Positions 1 to 13,593 of a DNA stretch of 64,000 nt are shown here, piece after piece. Origin of the DNA: Tetrahymena thermophila SB210 (taxonomy: Eukaryota > Ciliophora > Oligohymenophorea > Hymenostomatida > Tetrahymenidae). The stretch spans positions 186,001-250,000 of the forward strand of contig NW_002476174.1 of NCBI RefSeq assembly GCF_000189635.1, given 5' to 3'. The position numbers and the translations under genes are program-made. Within the stretch, counting starts at the first letter, position 1, and the number at the start of each line of letters is the position of its first letter. The notes under the pieces were generated by a model. The model saw only the letters and a list, made by a program, of their open reading frames with translations. It was not told the DNA's origin and ran no database searches.

Positions 1-3000
1 CAAAAAATTTAGGTACAGTATTATTGCAAATTTTTGAGAATATTTTCAAGTAATAGAAAAAGATAAATAAATAAATTATATTTTTTGCTCCATTAATTTA
101 TCATTTACTAAAAATAAATATAAAAAAGATTAAAATTTAATTTTGCAGTAAGTCATTTAATTAATTAATAATCTTCAGTTGAACATTGATACGTTAGAAT
201 CAAACTCTTTATTTTTTATCAGATAAATTTATTATTTCATGATGGTAATAGACTTTGACCTAAATATGTAAGTGTCAATTATTTAATCGAAAAATTTAAA
301 ATTTAACTTTATCTCGTTGATGAATAATAAATACTATTTTAAAAGTTGCTTACATTTACAAAAATCACAACAAATAATAAATTTCTAACAAGCGATGTTA
401 AAATACCAATGTAAAATAAAAGCATAATAGCTATTGTGCAACAAAAACTATATTGGAAAAGGGATTATATATTCGCATTAAATTGATTTAAAATTCATTG
501 TATTTTTCTTTTGTTTACATATACTTTCTAAATTTGATGTTACTTGTATTATAATACAGATGGGGAGGAAAGTCCTAAATTTAATGTAAATTAATTAACT
601 TTTTATATTTGTATCAATAGAAGTAAAATGACTTGCTAGTAAAATTGTAATATAATTTTAAGGGAATAGTTAGTTCCTTTAAATAGAAAAACAAAGAATA
701 ACTTTAAACAAAACAAGGTTTATCAAATCAAATATATAAAATCGCATTTTTATTCCACAGTTTTATTTGTATCTCTTAATTATTATTGTAAGGATAAAGA
801 AAAATTAAAAAATTTACGCATTATCTATTCTTTAAAAACTAATAATTTGAATACTGTCAAGATATTTTAAGCTATTGCTTTTTTAATTAACAAAAATACC
901 AATATAAATTATTTTGTTTTTTTTTAATATGCATTTTATAAAATAAGTTTTTGCATTCTTTGTTTTGACCAATAACTAGTGAAAAAATTGTAGTTTTCTA
1001 CCTCTTCCATCTTTTAAGGGTCACATCTGATACTAAAAAAATTTACATTTTTATAATTTTTTGAATCAGATTTTATGTATTTGTTGTTTGAAATATTTAC
1101 TTTAATTGCTATTATATACAAACAAATGTAAAAACAAGTAACATTTCTGACAACTCGTTATTTAATCTATTCTGACAAAAGTTACAACTATAATACCTAT
1201 TTATCTTCTTTAATGAATTTAATTTTTGTATTTTGCTTGCTTATTCAATTTAAATCAAGGAATTTATCTCTAAATATACTTTAAAATTTTTATTCTTAAG
1301 GACAAGATTACAGTTTTGAATTTAGCCATCACATTGCAATGAGAAATGACTATTTTTCATACTTTTTTTTAAAAAAATTATTTTTAGGTTAATAAACAAG
1401 TAATTGTTACAGTCTAAAAATCTTTATTTAAATGTCTTGCTAAATACCCAAAAATTATTGAATTAATAAAAGTGAAATTTATGATTATAAATAGGAATAA
1501 AGTATTCATAAATTTTTATCAAAAGCAACTATTAGGAAATTTAACAAAATTTGATTCAATAAAAATTATGCTTACTAATAGCAATTTTAGAAAAATTTTT
1601 AAAGCATTTTCATTTTATTTTTTTTTTCTTTCTAAATTTATGAAAACATTTTTTAAAATGAGCTTTAAAAATGAATAAACCCTTTATTTAATTTATTTAC
1701 TTAGAAAAAATGAGGAAGTAACAAAAATGTTATTTACAAAAATTTATATTTTAAAAATACGAATAGCATGTAGTAGAAATCCTGTTATTGCATAAACTTA
1801 GATTGATTCAGTAGCGCCTGAAAATCGAATTGAGCTCTCAAAAGTTATTCATATTATTCAACAAATATTGTTAAGTATTTACAAAGTTATCAAACCATTT
1901 TTTTCTATATCTCTGAGCAAAAAAGACTGACTTTGAAATTGTTTTTATTACTGCTTATAACACTAAACATAACATCAGCAAATCTAAAAATAAGAGAATT
2001 TGTGTCAAATTTATGGGATGATAAATGGTTTCTTTTTTAAAAAAATTAGAATACGCTTAAGATACCTCTTATAAATACACTTACTCTTAATATTATTGCT
2101 AAGTACGCCGATTTATGAATCTACATTAGTAGACTGAAAATGTTAATTTACATTTCAAGAGTAAACCAATTGTTATTTTCCTATTTTATTTTCCCTAAGT
2201 AAGCATAGCCTTTGATTTTTAAAGAAAAAGAAAAATTTTTATTTTAGAAATTTCAACTTATTTATTAAAATTTTGCTAATATTTTTAAAAAATTTACAAA
2301 ATGACTTCTTTGCATTCAAAGATATAAAAAAATTTTTGAGATTTCTAATCTAAATGTTTGTTTTTGAAATATTCTTACAAATAAAATTAGAAAAGATTTT
2401 ATCATGAATTTATAGAAGTAGTAATAATCAATTGACAAATTTTTTTCAAACAATTTATCTATTAACCAATCTTTTTAATTAAATGATAGTAATTGATGTC
2501 AAATTTTTAGTGTAATAAATAAATTTGAATGATAAAAATCTTTGATTTTTTTCCTTAATTTCAAGCTATCTAGATAACTAATATTAAGCTGCTGTTTTAT
2601 ATATTATTACTTTTTTTACACAACATAACAGAAATAATTAGCAAGTACAAGAAATAAAAAAATATATTCATCAAAATATTATTCAAAATAGAATAACGTT
2701 GCAATTATTTATACAGTAAATTTAAAATCTTAAACAAAAAAGTTTTAATTCAATCCATTAAGCTAAACATACATTTTTTTAATTTTAAATTTCAGTCTCA
2801 AATAAAAAAATTCTATCCTATATATGATCCCAAAATTTGATTCATTCATTCATTTATGAATAAATTTAGGAATTATTTATTAGGATAATTAAAAGTGATT
2901 ATATTTTATTGTACTATTCAAGCAAATAATTTAAAATTCATAGATTAAAAATTATGAACGCTAAATAATTAAATAAATGCTTAGGAAAATCCAAAAAAAT

Positions 3001-3702
3001 AAACAAAAATGTGTTTTAATCATTGTAGCAATTATTTTATATTGAATTATTAAAAAATTCGACCATATGTTATAAAAATTTTTTGTACCCAAATTTTGTA
3101 AACATAGTTCTTTATTTTTTAGCATTAAATTTACAAGAAATCCTAAATTAAATTTAATTTAATTATAAGGTGAAAAAATTGCTAAGAAAAAAAAAGTTAC
3201 TCTAATAAACACAGAGGTATGTATGCATTCTTTTTAGGCTAGATTTAATCAATATAAAATATTATATGAAAATACTTCATTAATCAAGCAATTTTATAGT
3301 ATTTTATATTCGCTGCTTTTAAAATGTGTAAATCTAACTTGTAAAAGTAAGATTTCTTACAAGTCACTTTTTTTTAGGTTTGTGTGTTTTAAAGTAAGAA
3401 TTTATTTAAAGATTGAAGAAGTAAACATAAATAGACCAAGATAAATATAACAATAAAATATTATCATAAACATGAACTCATTCATGCTCTTCTTTTTGAA
3501 TATATTCTAATAAAAGTTAAATATCGTGCAAGTGTTGAAATTTTTGATTTGCTTAAATTTTAACCTATAATATGTCTATAAGTAGGATAAGTCGAATTCC
3601 CTATTTATATAAAAAATTAAGTAATGTTATTCTAATTAAATACGATTAGATATATTTCCTAGTTCGTTGTAAGCTTAAAAATTAAATAATAAATTAATTC
3701 CA

Positions 3703-3722
3703 GGGGATGGGATGGGATGGGG
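3703..3722 (+). repeat. G-quadruplex-type motif
   Basis: Four G-runs of 4, 3, 3 and 4 bases are separated by identical AT dinucleotides, followed directly by TT. The spacing fits the canonical four-run G-quadruplex rule with 2-nt loops. It sits alone in a region where runs of even two or three G are rare. It is not the ciliate telomere repeat (GGGGTT in Tetrahymena), although the final GGGGTT is one repeat unit. Function unknown. Confidence 0.75.
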
Positions 3723-5828
3723 TTATTTAGTTTGAAGAAAATAAGTAATATTAAAAAAAAATAACTAATACCTTATCTTTGAGTAATTGTATTTATCATT
3801 TTCACAAAACTGAAAATACTCGTCAAGGTATTTATAGATCTTATCTATGAAAGTTGATAGTTTTTGAAAGTGTATTTTTAATAAAATAATAGTTAGATAT
3901 TTATTAGTTATTTATTTATTATGTGAAAAAGGAATAAAAATTCGAATTTTAAAATAATTCTTTGTAAATTTGTACAAGCAACTTTCAAATTTTTAATTGT
4001 AAAGTTCAAATTAAAATTTTTGAATAAAAATCTATTACTTTATTTATATTTATGTTAAGATTTGGCTTATTATATCATTCATCAGGTTGAAGTTTTTTCC
4101 TAAAAGAAAGCATTAGAAGTATTTACATTTCAAATGGATCTTAATTCCAGGAGGGATTGTAAATAAAATATCTAATAAATTTAAAAATGTTGTTAAAACA
4201 TTTAAATTATCTTTTGAGAAAAAAATTATGTTTTCTATTTTCTTTTAGTTACAAATCCTAAAAATTTATTAGAATGATTTTGCTAAGAGCTTATCTAGAA
4301 TTTATGAATTGTATTAACTCATTTATCCAAAATTTTGCTTAAAAAAATTTGAACAAATTCTATGGAAATAGATAAATTTGAAGTATATCCTAATTCCCTT
4401 TCTTGAAAATTATTTAGATCTAAAGTTAGTTCCTTAAATTTTTTCTCTTTATAATCTATTTTTTAAAAACTCAGTTCGATATAAACAAATTTTTCTATAA
4501 GATTATTTATTTTATTATGCTTTCAAGTATATTATAGAGACTAAATCAGAAGATTATTATAAGATTCTATTGATTATTATAAAAAAAACATAAAAAAGTG
4601 ATTGGTAAGAAAATTTGCATTCATTAAAATCAAAAATTTGAGAATTTTATTGAAGAAATAAAGTTGACTTTTAGAAAAATGAAAGTTGGCTGGTTCTATT
4701 ATTTTGATGAATAGAATAAATAAGTATTTAATATGAAAAAATTTGAATAATCAGGCCCGTTTTATGAAGTAAGCTTGATAAATAATAATTAAATAACTCT
4801 AACTTAAATAAATACCAACCAAGTTTATAGGTACTAATTTAGCAGAAATAATCACTTTAGGAGATGTTAGCGAATTTTGTTTACTATCAAATTTATATTT
4901 GTTTACAAAAATAAAAAAAGAAGCTAAAGAGAGAGAAAAAAATCAAATATTGTTCATAAATCTAAAAGAAAATTGACTGAAAAATCCTAAATCACTTGAA
5001 ATCAAATTAGAGAAAATAAATTTAACTAATTGAGTAAAAGAAATTTTTCTTAAAATAAATAAGAGTATTATTTTTTAATAGAATAATACATTCTATGATT
5101 TATTTAGAATTCTACTTAATAAAACTATGTTTAAAAGATAATATTTCATTTTGTTTGTTAAAAAGAATTTATCATTTTCTATCAATTTCTTTATTAAAAA
5201 TAATAAAAAATGTTTAAATCAAATATCAAATTAGGAAAATCAAACATATTTATTTGAATCCACTTTTTATTATAAATTTCTAAAAATCTTTCATAAAAAC
5301 CATTAAATTTTTAATCAAATAAGGAATTTTAAATTTAGTTTATAATAGAGTCCTTACTTTTTAAAATTTTTATTATTGAATTTTACAATTTCTTACCTTT
5401 AAATAACTTACAAATTATTTTCACTATATTTATACTAAATCTTAGCACACTTCCTTCCTTCCTATCCATCTGTTTCTATAAGGTATAAATACCTTCTCTC
5501 ATAAATAATAAAAGCTAGCTTGAGTATTGAGGAAATTCATTTCAAATAATCCTTAAATTTAAAATAATTTTATTTAGCGTAGGAATAGCATAATGTTTGG
5601 GGTTTTGGTGCTTTTTTTTGAATATGTTTGAGTGGGTGAAATAAATTGAAATTTCAACAATACTTCAAAAAAAAAAATTCAATTATTTATACGATTGTAA
5701 TCAATATAGGATTTGGATAGAATAAAATTACAAACTCGAGTTGCGATAAACTGACATGAATTTAGAATTTTTGTAGAGCAAAATGCAAAGATTACAATGA
5801 CCTAAATTGTAATTAAAAATGAGGCTTA

Positions 5829-6458
5829 TCAAAATCTTGAAATTTTTAGAATTAAATAAATGATAAAAATAAATTAAGGTACTTTGATTTTGATGATGTT
5901 TTGAGAGAGGTAGTAATCATGAAAATTATATTAAAGTTAGAAAAAATAAATTACTTCATTTAATTAATTTGCAATATACATACATACATACTTACGTACG
6001 GGTGGGAGATGTTTTAAAAATTTTTAATTAAGTATAAAAAGTTGTCTTGCAAAAGAATTTAATAGAATTTGCACAAAGAAACTTTGAATATATAGTACTA
6101 ATTAATTTAAATTTATTAAAAGATGCTGTAAAAAAGACATCGAATAAAATAAAGCTCTTTCATAGACAGATTATGGAATAATTAATAGGGTGGGTGGAAA
6201 AATAAAATGGAATATAAGGGCTAGGTAATTTTTTTACAAATAAATCATTAATAACTACTAAATGTTAATTTTCATAGAAAATGCTGTACCATAAAGCTCA
6301 TGACCAATAGAGCTTGTGTTTATACCTTGGATGGAAACTTTTATTAATTACAGAGATTGTTATTTAGATACTGCATTTTACAATAATAAATGCCTTAATA
6401 AGTGTTTGGACTTTGAGGAGGTAAAAATGGTTGAAAGAGGTGAAAATTTAGATTCCAT
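5829..6458 (-). other. Weak open frame, 209 codons
   Basis: With the ciliate code a minus-strand frame opens at an ATG at 6458 and ends at a TGA at 5829. The first 80 or so residues look protein-like (Ser/Lys/Gln-rich), but the rest is the hydrophobic Ile/Phe/Leu/Tyr mix typical of translated AT-rich noncoding DNA. An open frame of this length is not improbable by chance when TGA is the only stop. I do not recognise the protein and list it only as a candidate. Confidence 0.15.
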
Positions 6459-7502
6459 TTTCAATTTTGATATTATTTTCATATATTAATGATTTATTAA
6501 GCTCTAAATTTTTTTAAAAGTAGTTTGTTTTCTAGAGATATAATTGAGTAATATTACCAGTCAATTCTTAATTATGGTAAACTATCATGAAAAATGATTA
6601 GTACTCCTAATATAAATTAAATTACTCGAGTAAATATAATACCTGCATTTTTTTGGCTTCTTAATTAATCTATCATTTAAATGGATTTTTACTTAATAAA
6701 TAGAAAACATCACTCTATAATTTCACTTTAATTTGATTAATAAATATTTATTTATTTATTTGCAAGTCTTTTTCTCATCAAAACGAATTAGAATCAATCA
6801 ATCATATCGTTATTAATAAAGTGTGGGGAAAGCTAATATCATAAAATATAAATATTAATAATTTGAAAAAATACACAATCTTAAGAAAAATAAAAAAATT
6901 TAAGATATCTCCCATAATATTTAATTTACTTTAAAATCTATCCATTAACCTATCTATCAATTTAGGCCAACTAATAGCAATATTAAGATACTCATAAATC
7001 TACTAATTCTACTTCACTACTGAAAAAACACCTTCGTTTCTTAGAGAGAAGAATTTAGAAAATACACTCACTTAAACTTATCTTATCCTTTTGTTCCAAA
7101 ACCTTTTGGTCTTCTATTCTATTTTTTATCGCTTATCAATCACATCAATCAAATCTATCTTTGGTTCTTTGAATAATCTTATTCAAATAAAAATTGAAGC
7201 ATAAACAATTCAAGATTAAACTAGTTAAGTATTTTTGTTTCTGATTTATTCAAGCGTATATACCTTACCATACCATACCGTCTGTCGATTACTCCAAAAA
7301 ATTATAAAATTTAAAATTCTAAAATTTTATAATTGATAACATAGTAATTCCAAGCTTACTCAAACTCCCTAAAAAAAATTCACTACAAAAAAAGCATTTG
7401 CTATTACCACCTCTAGCACGTACGTTTCTATCAAAAGTCTAGTTGTTATTTCTACAAGCTTATTACGCAAACAATATATACTCTTCACTTTTATTTACTA
7501 AA

Positions 7503-9926
7503 ATGAATTCATTTGACAAGGAAGAGCTTAGCTAAATTACTCCTCTTTTATAATCCTAAATCCCTGCTTCTCTTATCAGCGCTATTTAAGACTAAAACAA
7601 GTCTGCATCAAATAAAAAGAAAACTCAAATTGATTAAAAAACCAATAAAAAACTAGAATCTTAGGCAATTTTTAGCGAAGGAAACCATGACGACCAAGAA
7701 ATGAGCGAAAGCACATCTAAAAACAATGATTGCATTTCGTAAAACGAATAAAATTTTGTGGACAAATTATCTGAAATAAGAATTGAAAATCAAATTAAAT
7801 CGAACGAATTACTCACTTAAAAAGAAAGCTGCTCTATTATAAATCCTAACTGTGATTAGCCTACAATTACAATTAAATCAGATTAACAATATCCCAGCTG
7901 TTTAAATCAACTTCAATAAAAGTACAAGTCCATCCTTGATTTTAACGGAATCACAAGCGAACTTATTTAAAATATCGGAAACGAAATAATTAGACTCACT
8001 ACTGAATGGCAAGGAAAAAACATCAACACTTTAAATAAATAATTCCAAAATTCTGTAATGAATTATTTCCTTGAGTGCTATGTTTCAGAGCTCCTAGTTG
8101 GAGATTTCTAAGTTGAATTCAAGCGTGATGTTTTCAAATAGCTAACAAGCAAGATGGAACGTGAGGAAGGTAGCTAGCTTAAGAAGCGCTACATTACCCT
8201 CTTGAACTATTTCTTAGAGTCTCTTTAGGAGAAAAGAAAAATTTCTGGCTACGTTGAGCTTTTACTGAACATTATTCATGAAAATATCTAAGCTGAAAAA
8301 GACACTATTGATTATCAGACTTAGTATCGTAAGAAAATGACCGCCTTGCTTTTGTTAGAGCACTGCTTACATCCTGATCGTAAAACTAAATTTACAGACT
8401 TTTATTCTCTTTGGTCTCATGTCTTTTCTTTTTGCCCACTCAAAAGAAAGAAATCTAAGACCTCTGAAGGAAAACCTCGCAGAGCCCAAATTTCTCATTT
8501 GTAAAATCTGAACAACTCCTAATCAAAATATCTTTCTAAAGTTTATCAAAAGAACTTAGTCAATTCTGAAGTAGCCTCTAGCCAAACTTGCGCTGCATTC
8601 AAAGAGATTCCTTTACTGCCTGCTCTGACAATATAGTCTTCCTAATCTATGGGGTTGGTTGTTAACTCAGTACCTAAAAATTCATTAGAAAAAAAGTTTT
8701 TCGAGTCAATTAAAGATTCTCTTCCAAATTCATAATAATCTCTGACCATGATCTAGAAAAATATAAAAAAGTAAGAAAATGACATTTCACCTAAAATAGT
8801 AAGTAGTTCTCTTTCAAACATAACTCAGAATTAGCTAGATCATCAGCCATTCGAAGAGAGAAGCAAAGCTTAGAGCAGAGCTACAATTAGCAACGTAAAC
8901 ACCAACTACGTTCCTAAAAACATTGGAATAAAGCACGAAGATGACTGCTCCAACAGCCTCACTCAAGCCAGCAGTATTTACAAATCCCCAAAAACTGCAG
9001 AAGGAAATCTTATCTAACAAGAAAAATAAAAAAATAACATAAATTTCGATTTATAAATACCAAGCTTAAATGCTGCTAACACATAGTATGATTTGCTAAA
9101 TCAGGGAAATTCAAATAATATTTATGCCCCAGAATTAAGAAAGCAGATTAAAACAGGTGAAATAAATTAATCTCAGGTATTCATTCCTTAAGCTTCCCTT
9201 TAGATTAGCACTAATTAATTACTTTAATAATAATCATAATTGTAATAAACAAATCCTTTCCTTCAAAATACTATTATGATGAGTCCTCAACAATTAAATT
9301 CTTAATTCTTAAACTAACAAATCGGATCTGCATGCTAGGTTGATATGAATCAAGTACTTTTGCAAAATATTTAAATGTAATAACTGCAATAAAATCCTTA
9401 ATTAATGAATTAATTAAAATAACAATCATAAGTAAGTATTCCTTAATAACTATTAAATATCAATTACCCAGTCAATTTAAGTGTTATTTCATAATAATAG
9501 CAACAGCAATAATAACAAAATTATTAGATTATACAAACTCCACTCTTGCACCAAATGCCAAATTTAGTACCAAATCAATAAATTTTTTAATTTTAACAAT
9601 AACTATAGTAGCAAACTCAACAATAATAGTAGTGGCCCTAATAATAGCAAACTCCTTAGGTAATTCACGATGTAATTAGCAATGAAATTATAGTCCTCAA
9701 TCCATAAACAATGTAGTATGTGAGATACCAACCAAAATAAGAAATGATGCCCACAAATCCTTAAATAAATACTATTTCAATTAATCAAACACCTCAGTCA
9801 CTGTTCGAATCTATTCAATCTGGCATAATTGGATAATAAAGTTCTCCCCAAGAAAACTTTGCGCACATGCATTTACAACTCTAAAAGTAACAGCAATAAT
9901 AAAACATAAATTAGTTTTATCAGTGA
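7503..9926 (+). CDS. Gln-rich protein, 807 aa, single exon
   Basis: I do not recognise a family. The single uninterrupted frame runs from ATG at 7503 to TGA at 9924-9926. The N-terminal third is charged and probably disordered (Ser/Gln/Lys). Residues of about 140-310 form the most structured part: mixed-charge, likely helical segments including a Leu-rich stretch (ALLLLEHCL), then a basic patch (PLKRKKSK). The C-terminal 300 residues are dominated by Gln runs, mostly encoded by TAA/TAG, with Asn, Pro and Leu, giving a prion-like, low-complexity tail. C-ending codons are commoner than in the other genes here, which may point to strong expression. Such Gln-rich tails occur in transcription and RNA-granule proteins, but that is inference. 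The start is the first ATG after a noncoding-looking leader. The gene stands alone between two gene-poor regions. Confidence 0.85.
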
Positions 9927-11130
9927 TAATGAGGCAGACAGTCAGTCAGTCAATTAATAGATTTATAGAAATTAAATAATGAAAAACCTCTAACAAAACT
10001 TAACACTGTATATAAAAATAATAATTATAATAATATTAACCCAGTATAAAACTTAAATATAAATTAACAAAAATGAAATATAAATAAATACTAAATAATG
10101 ATAACAAATTAATAAAAGTAAAATAGTAAATCAGTAACATCATCAAAAAAATAAAATACTAAATGGATAGAAACGATAATTAGTGTAACAAAAGCCAATT
10201 AATTAATTTATTTATTTATAGAAGAAAAAAAATTTGTAAACTCATAAGAGGGTTTGCTTGGTTTATCTAACTATATACCTAATATTTATTTATTAATTGC
10301 TTCTTTTCTTAGCAGCAGTTCATTACTCCATTCTATTTCTTTCACACTTTGATAAAATATGAATTTTGGTAATTATAATAATAAATTATTGTAATCATAA
10401 AAAATATCCTAATTACAAGATTTGAAATTTAGTTCTAAATGTAAAAAAGGGAAATTAAAATTAGGATAAACAAGTAAATTAATTAATTTATTAATTCATA
10501 CTATTTATCTTCTATCAACTAGCTTCCCTTTTTCAAAAAAATTTAATATCGGTTCATTTAAAAAAAATAAAACACAACTACAATATATAGCAGCAACTTA
10601 CTTCAAATAATAAAATAAAATACCTTCCCTTCCTCTAATGCTTAAAAAAAACATACTAACAAACTATCTATCTTTATTTTTCATATTAGTTTATAAATTA
10701 TATAATAATAATTTAATCCTTAAACTCTTCGTCTCCTTTTATTTGTATTCTTTCTTTATTTATTTATCTTATATCTATCTATCTTATCTGTATTCTTCCA
10801 ATTGTTTTTATTTTAAATTACACCTTAAAATTGCAATAAACAATAAAGACTTATTAATCTTGTCTATGTTATTTTTGAAATTAGATTGGAGAATTCTAGC
10901 AAAAGCTTAAATTACAAGGATTAAATATTAAATTCAGTGAATATTTGAAACCTAGATGGTAAAAGCTAAAAAAGCTTTGCTCTAATGCTGAAAAGTAACT
11001 AATTATTACCTACAATCCATATACCGTACAAGTAAATAAGTAGTATTATTTAGACTTTAATTTTTATAGTATAGCCACTGGTTTTTTACAGTTGATCAAT
11101 AAAAAATAAAATTTAGAAAATAAGAATGTT

Positions 11131-11188
11131 TGTGTGTATGTATGTATGTACGTGTACAAGATAATCTTTACATGAATGAATGAATGAA
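11131..11188. repeat. TGTA and TGAA microsatellites
   Basis: Tandem TGTA units (about 11131-11155) are followed within 20 bases by four TGAA units (about 11172-11188). Both are simple sequence repeats in noncoding DNA. Confidence 0.8.
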
Positions 11189-11996
11189 AGAATACGCTGG
11201 CTAAAAAATGTATAATTAAAACAAATATTTTGAATTTATGAATTAATGAAAGCATTTATTAAATTACTACTTATTTTTGAAATCTAATATGAAAGTAAAA
11301 AATATATAATTTACTATTTTCTTAATATAAAGGTAATTTTTTTAATTACGCTGGGTGAGAAAACCATTGTTTATCATTTTACATTACTTTTTTTATATTA
11401 AAGTATTTAATTATTAGAACATTTAACATTCTTTAAATTATTGAGTGAATAAAGTCTTCTCTTTTATATATAATATAGATTGTTAGATATCTAAATAGAT
11501 TAATAATTAACTAGCTAATCAATCAGCCTAATCTTTCCTATCACTTTACTCAATTTGATTTTCATTTATTTTATACTTGTATTTTATTCATATAAGTTCT
11601 TAAGCTTTAATGCTTACTCATTTTATTTAATTAAAATCACTTAAAATAAATCTAATTAGACGAAAATATTTGGTTGCTAACACGCATCGACATTAAATGT
11701 TGTTTGTTAATATTTTTGATTTGTAACACTCTTCCTAATTTCAGATTTAGATAATAAGCAGTTATAGTTTCAAAAATAAACAAAATTTACTCTCAATATA
11801 AATTGATCTGAAATAGAATTTTATATATAATTCACCTTACAAGCTTTCATTACATAATTCAGTGAATGTACTGCTGATCTGGTGAAAACTCACTTCCAAG
11901 TAATCATTATTTACTGGGCGAAAATTCATGCGTTATGATATGATTGAAGTGATTTTATAAATTTGACAATCACACAGAAATATAATTTTGAAAAAA

Positions 11997-12317
11997 ATGA
12001 TACCTACAAGCATAAAACATATTGATTTGATATAACTAATTTACTTGACTGTGCCATCAATCAAACCATTAGATCTACGAATTAATATTAAATTTCACAT
12101 TTTATTAATCTTGCTTTAAAAATTTTTTCTCACGCTCTATCTAAGGCTGTATGAAAAATTTTTTTTACCTTTGATTAATGTTATTCTAAAAATAAAGGAC
12201 AACCGGATTATTCGGTAAATATTTTCTTTTAATAAGCCGATAATCGTGTTTCCTGAATTAACTGAAAATGAAGATAGATTAACGAAATAAACCTTAGAAG
12301 CAGCTATTTGCAGCTGA
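11997..12317 (+). other. Weak open frame, 106 codons
   Basis: An ATG-to-TGA frame (TAA/TAG read as Gln) encodes 106 residues. Near its end the segment KPIIVFPELT loosely resembles the FPEGT block of PlsC-type glycerolipid acyltransferases, but the conserved Gly-Thr is missing and no HX4D block is present. A second frame overlapping it looks equally plausible, which argues against real coding. It could be a decayed acyltransferase fragment or chance. Confidence 0.15.
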
Positions 12318-13574
12318 AGGACATATTAGATTTCTAATTTTTAAAATTCAAAAATGCACAAAGTTATATTCAATTTTAAGATAAAAAAAGTTATTGTCCC
12401 TAAATATTTTCAAAATCTGTTTTTTATTGGAATGCATTAAATCAAGAAAATAAAGAAGACAAAGAGAAAACTAACAAACAAAAGACTTAGAATAATTTTT
12501 GCAAGAGCGAAAGTATTTAAGCAAATATTTACCAAAAAAATTTTCTAAAATGCGCTTTTTAGGAAAAAGAGAGGAAGAATTGTCCACAAATTGAATAGAA
12601 TAAGAAAATTTAAAATAAATTTGAACTAAATGATTGGGAGATACATTTAGATTAATTTTATTTTCATTTTTTTATCTATTTTGATTCTTTCTAAAATAGA
12701 AGTTTAATGGAGCCAATTTTTTTACTTACAAATAATTTGGTCACGTATTAAATTAAAACATGAGAGATAACTATTTTCTATGATATTTTGACCCATGTCC
12801 AAAGTAGCGAGCTAAATTTTTTTCATTTTAAATTTAAATTTCTACTCTAATAGAAGCAATTTTGGTTATGGTATTTGCTAAATTGTTTTCTACACTTCCA
12901 AAATCTTAAAGTTAGCAAATAAATAAATATATTTGAGTTTATAGCAAAATTAAAAAAATAATTTACAGAAATAAGATAATTTAACTCTTGAAGGCGTTAA
13001 TTGAAAATATAAATTTGAAAAAAATAAAGTTACGTTAATAAACCTACCTACCTATCTTTGATTTTTCAAGAGTGGTTAATTCAATGATTGTAAATAAAAT
13101 TTATCTACTGGATCAATTTCTCTTTTTAGTTTTTTACTTAAACCTTTAATTTAGTTTATTCAAATTTAATAACTAATTAAGCCTTTATCCCTCTCTAAAT
13201 AACTCTCATTTGTTTTGAAACAACAGTTAAAATTTTCTTTTCAACAATGGGGTAAGTTAAGATTCATTATTTTTATTTAACATATTATGCATAACAAAAA
13301 TTGAAAATTTAAAGAAACTGAATGGATTTAAATTTTCTAAAAATGAATACATACTTAATAGCTAAAATTAGAAGTGAATAGAATAAATGACGATTATCCT
13401 AAAGATATGATTCGTAAGAATATTTATTTACACCTATAAAATTATTAGATTACTTTTTATCAATCCTAATTTATTGTCGACGAGCTTACATTATTTTGAT
13501 GTAGAGTATTTTGATTTCCTGCAGCAGATCATAAGAATTAAAATTATCAAATAGTAATTTGATTTCTTTCTCAG

Positions 13575-13593
13575 TTTTTTTTTTTTTTTTTTT
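13575..13593. repeat. Poly-T run
   Basis: Nineteen consecutive T in noncoding DNA; the longest homopolymer noticed in the window. Confidence 0.9.

Larger units (their letters stand above)
1..7502. other. Gene-poor AT-rich region
   Basis: I see no convincing gene here. Reading both strands with TGA as the only stop gives scattered open frames, but these are expected by chance at this base composition, and none shows the richer G+C and Gln/Asn/Lys/Glu-rich look of the real genes downstream. The last 500 bases before 7503 become pyrimidine-rich and slightly less AT-rich, as expected for the promoter and leader of the next gene. Two items stand out and are listed separately: a G-run motif at 3703-3722 and a 209-codon open frame on the minus strand at 5829-6458. 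Confidence 0.6.

Noticed and set aside
1727-2045. Coding-like patch suggesting a transposase remnant
   Set aside because: Two frames look equally good, no catalytic motif is present, and an open frame this short is expected by chance.
5595-5605. GGGGTTTTGG resembling a spirotrich telomere repeat
   Set aside because: A single copy with no tandem continuation; the code and intron style do not fit a spirotrich.
10638-10910. Plus-strand 90-codon hydrophobic frame
   Set aside because: Composed of Tyr/Leu/Phe/Ser from TAT/CTT repeats; no domain and no coding-like composition.
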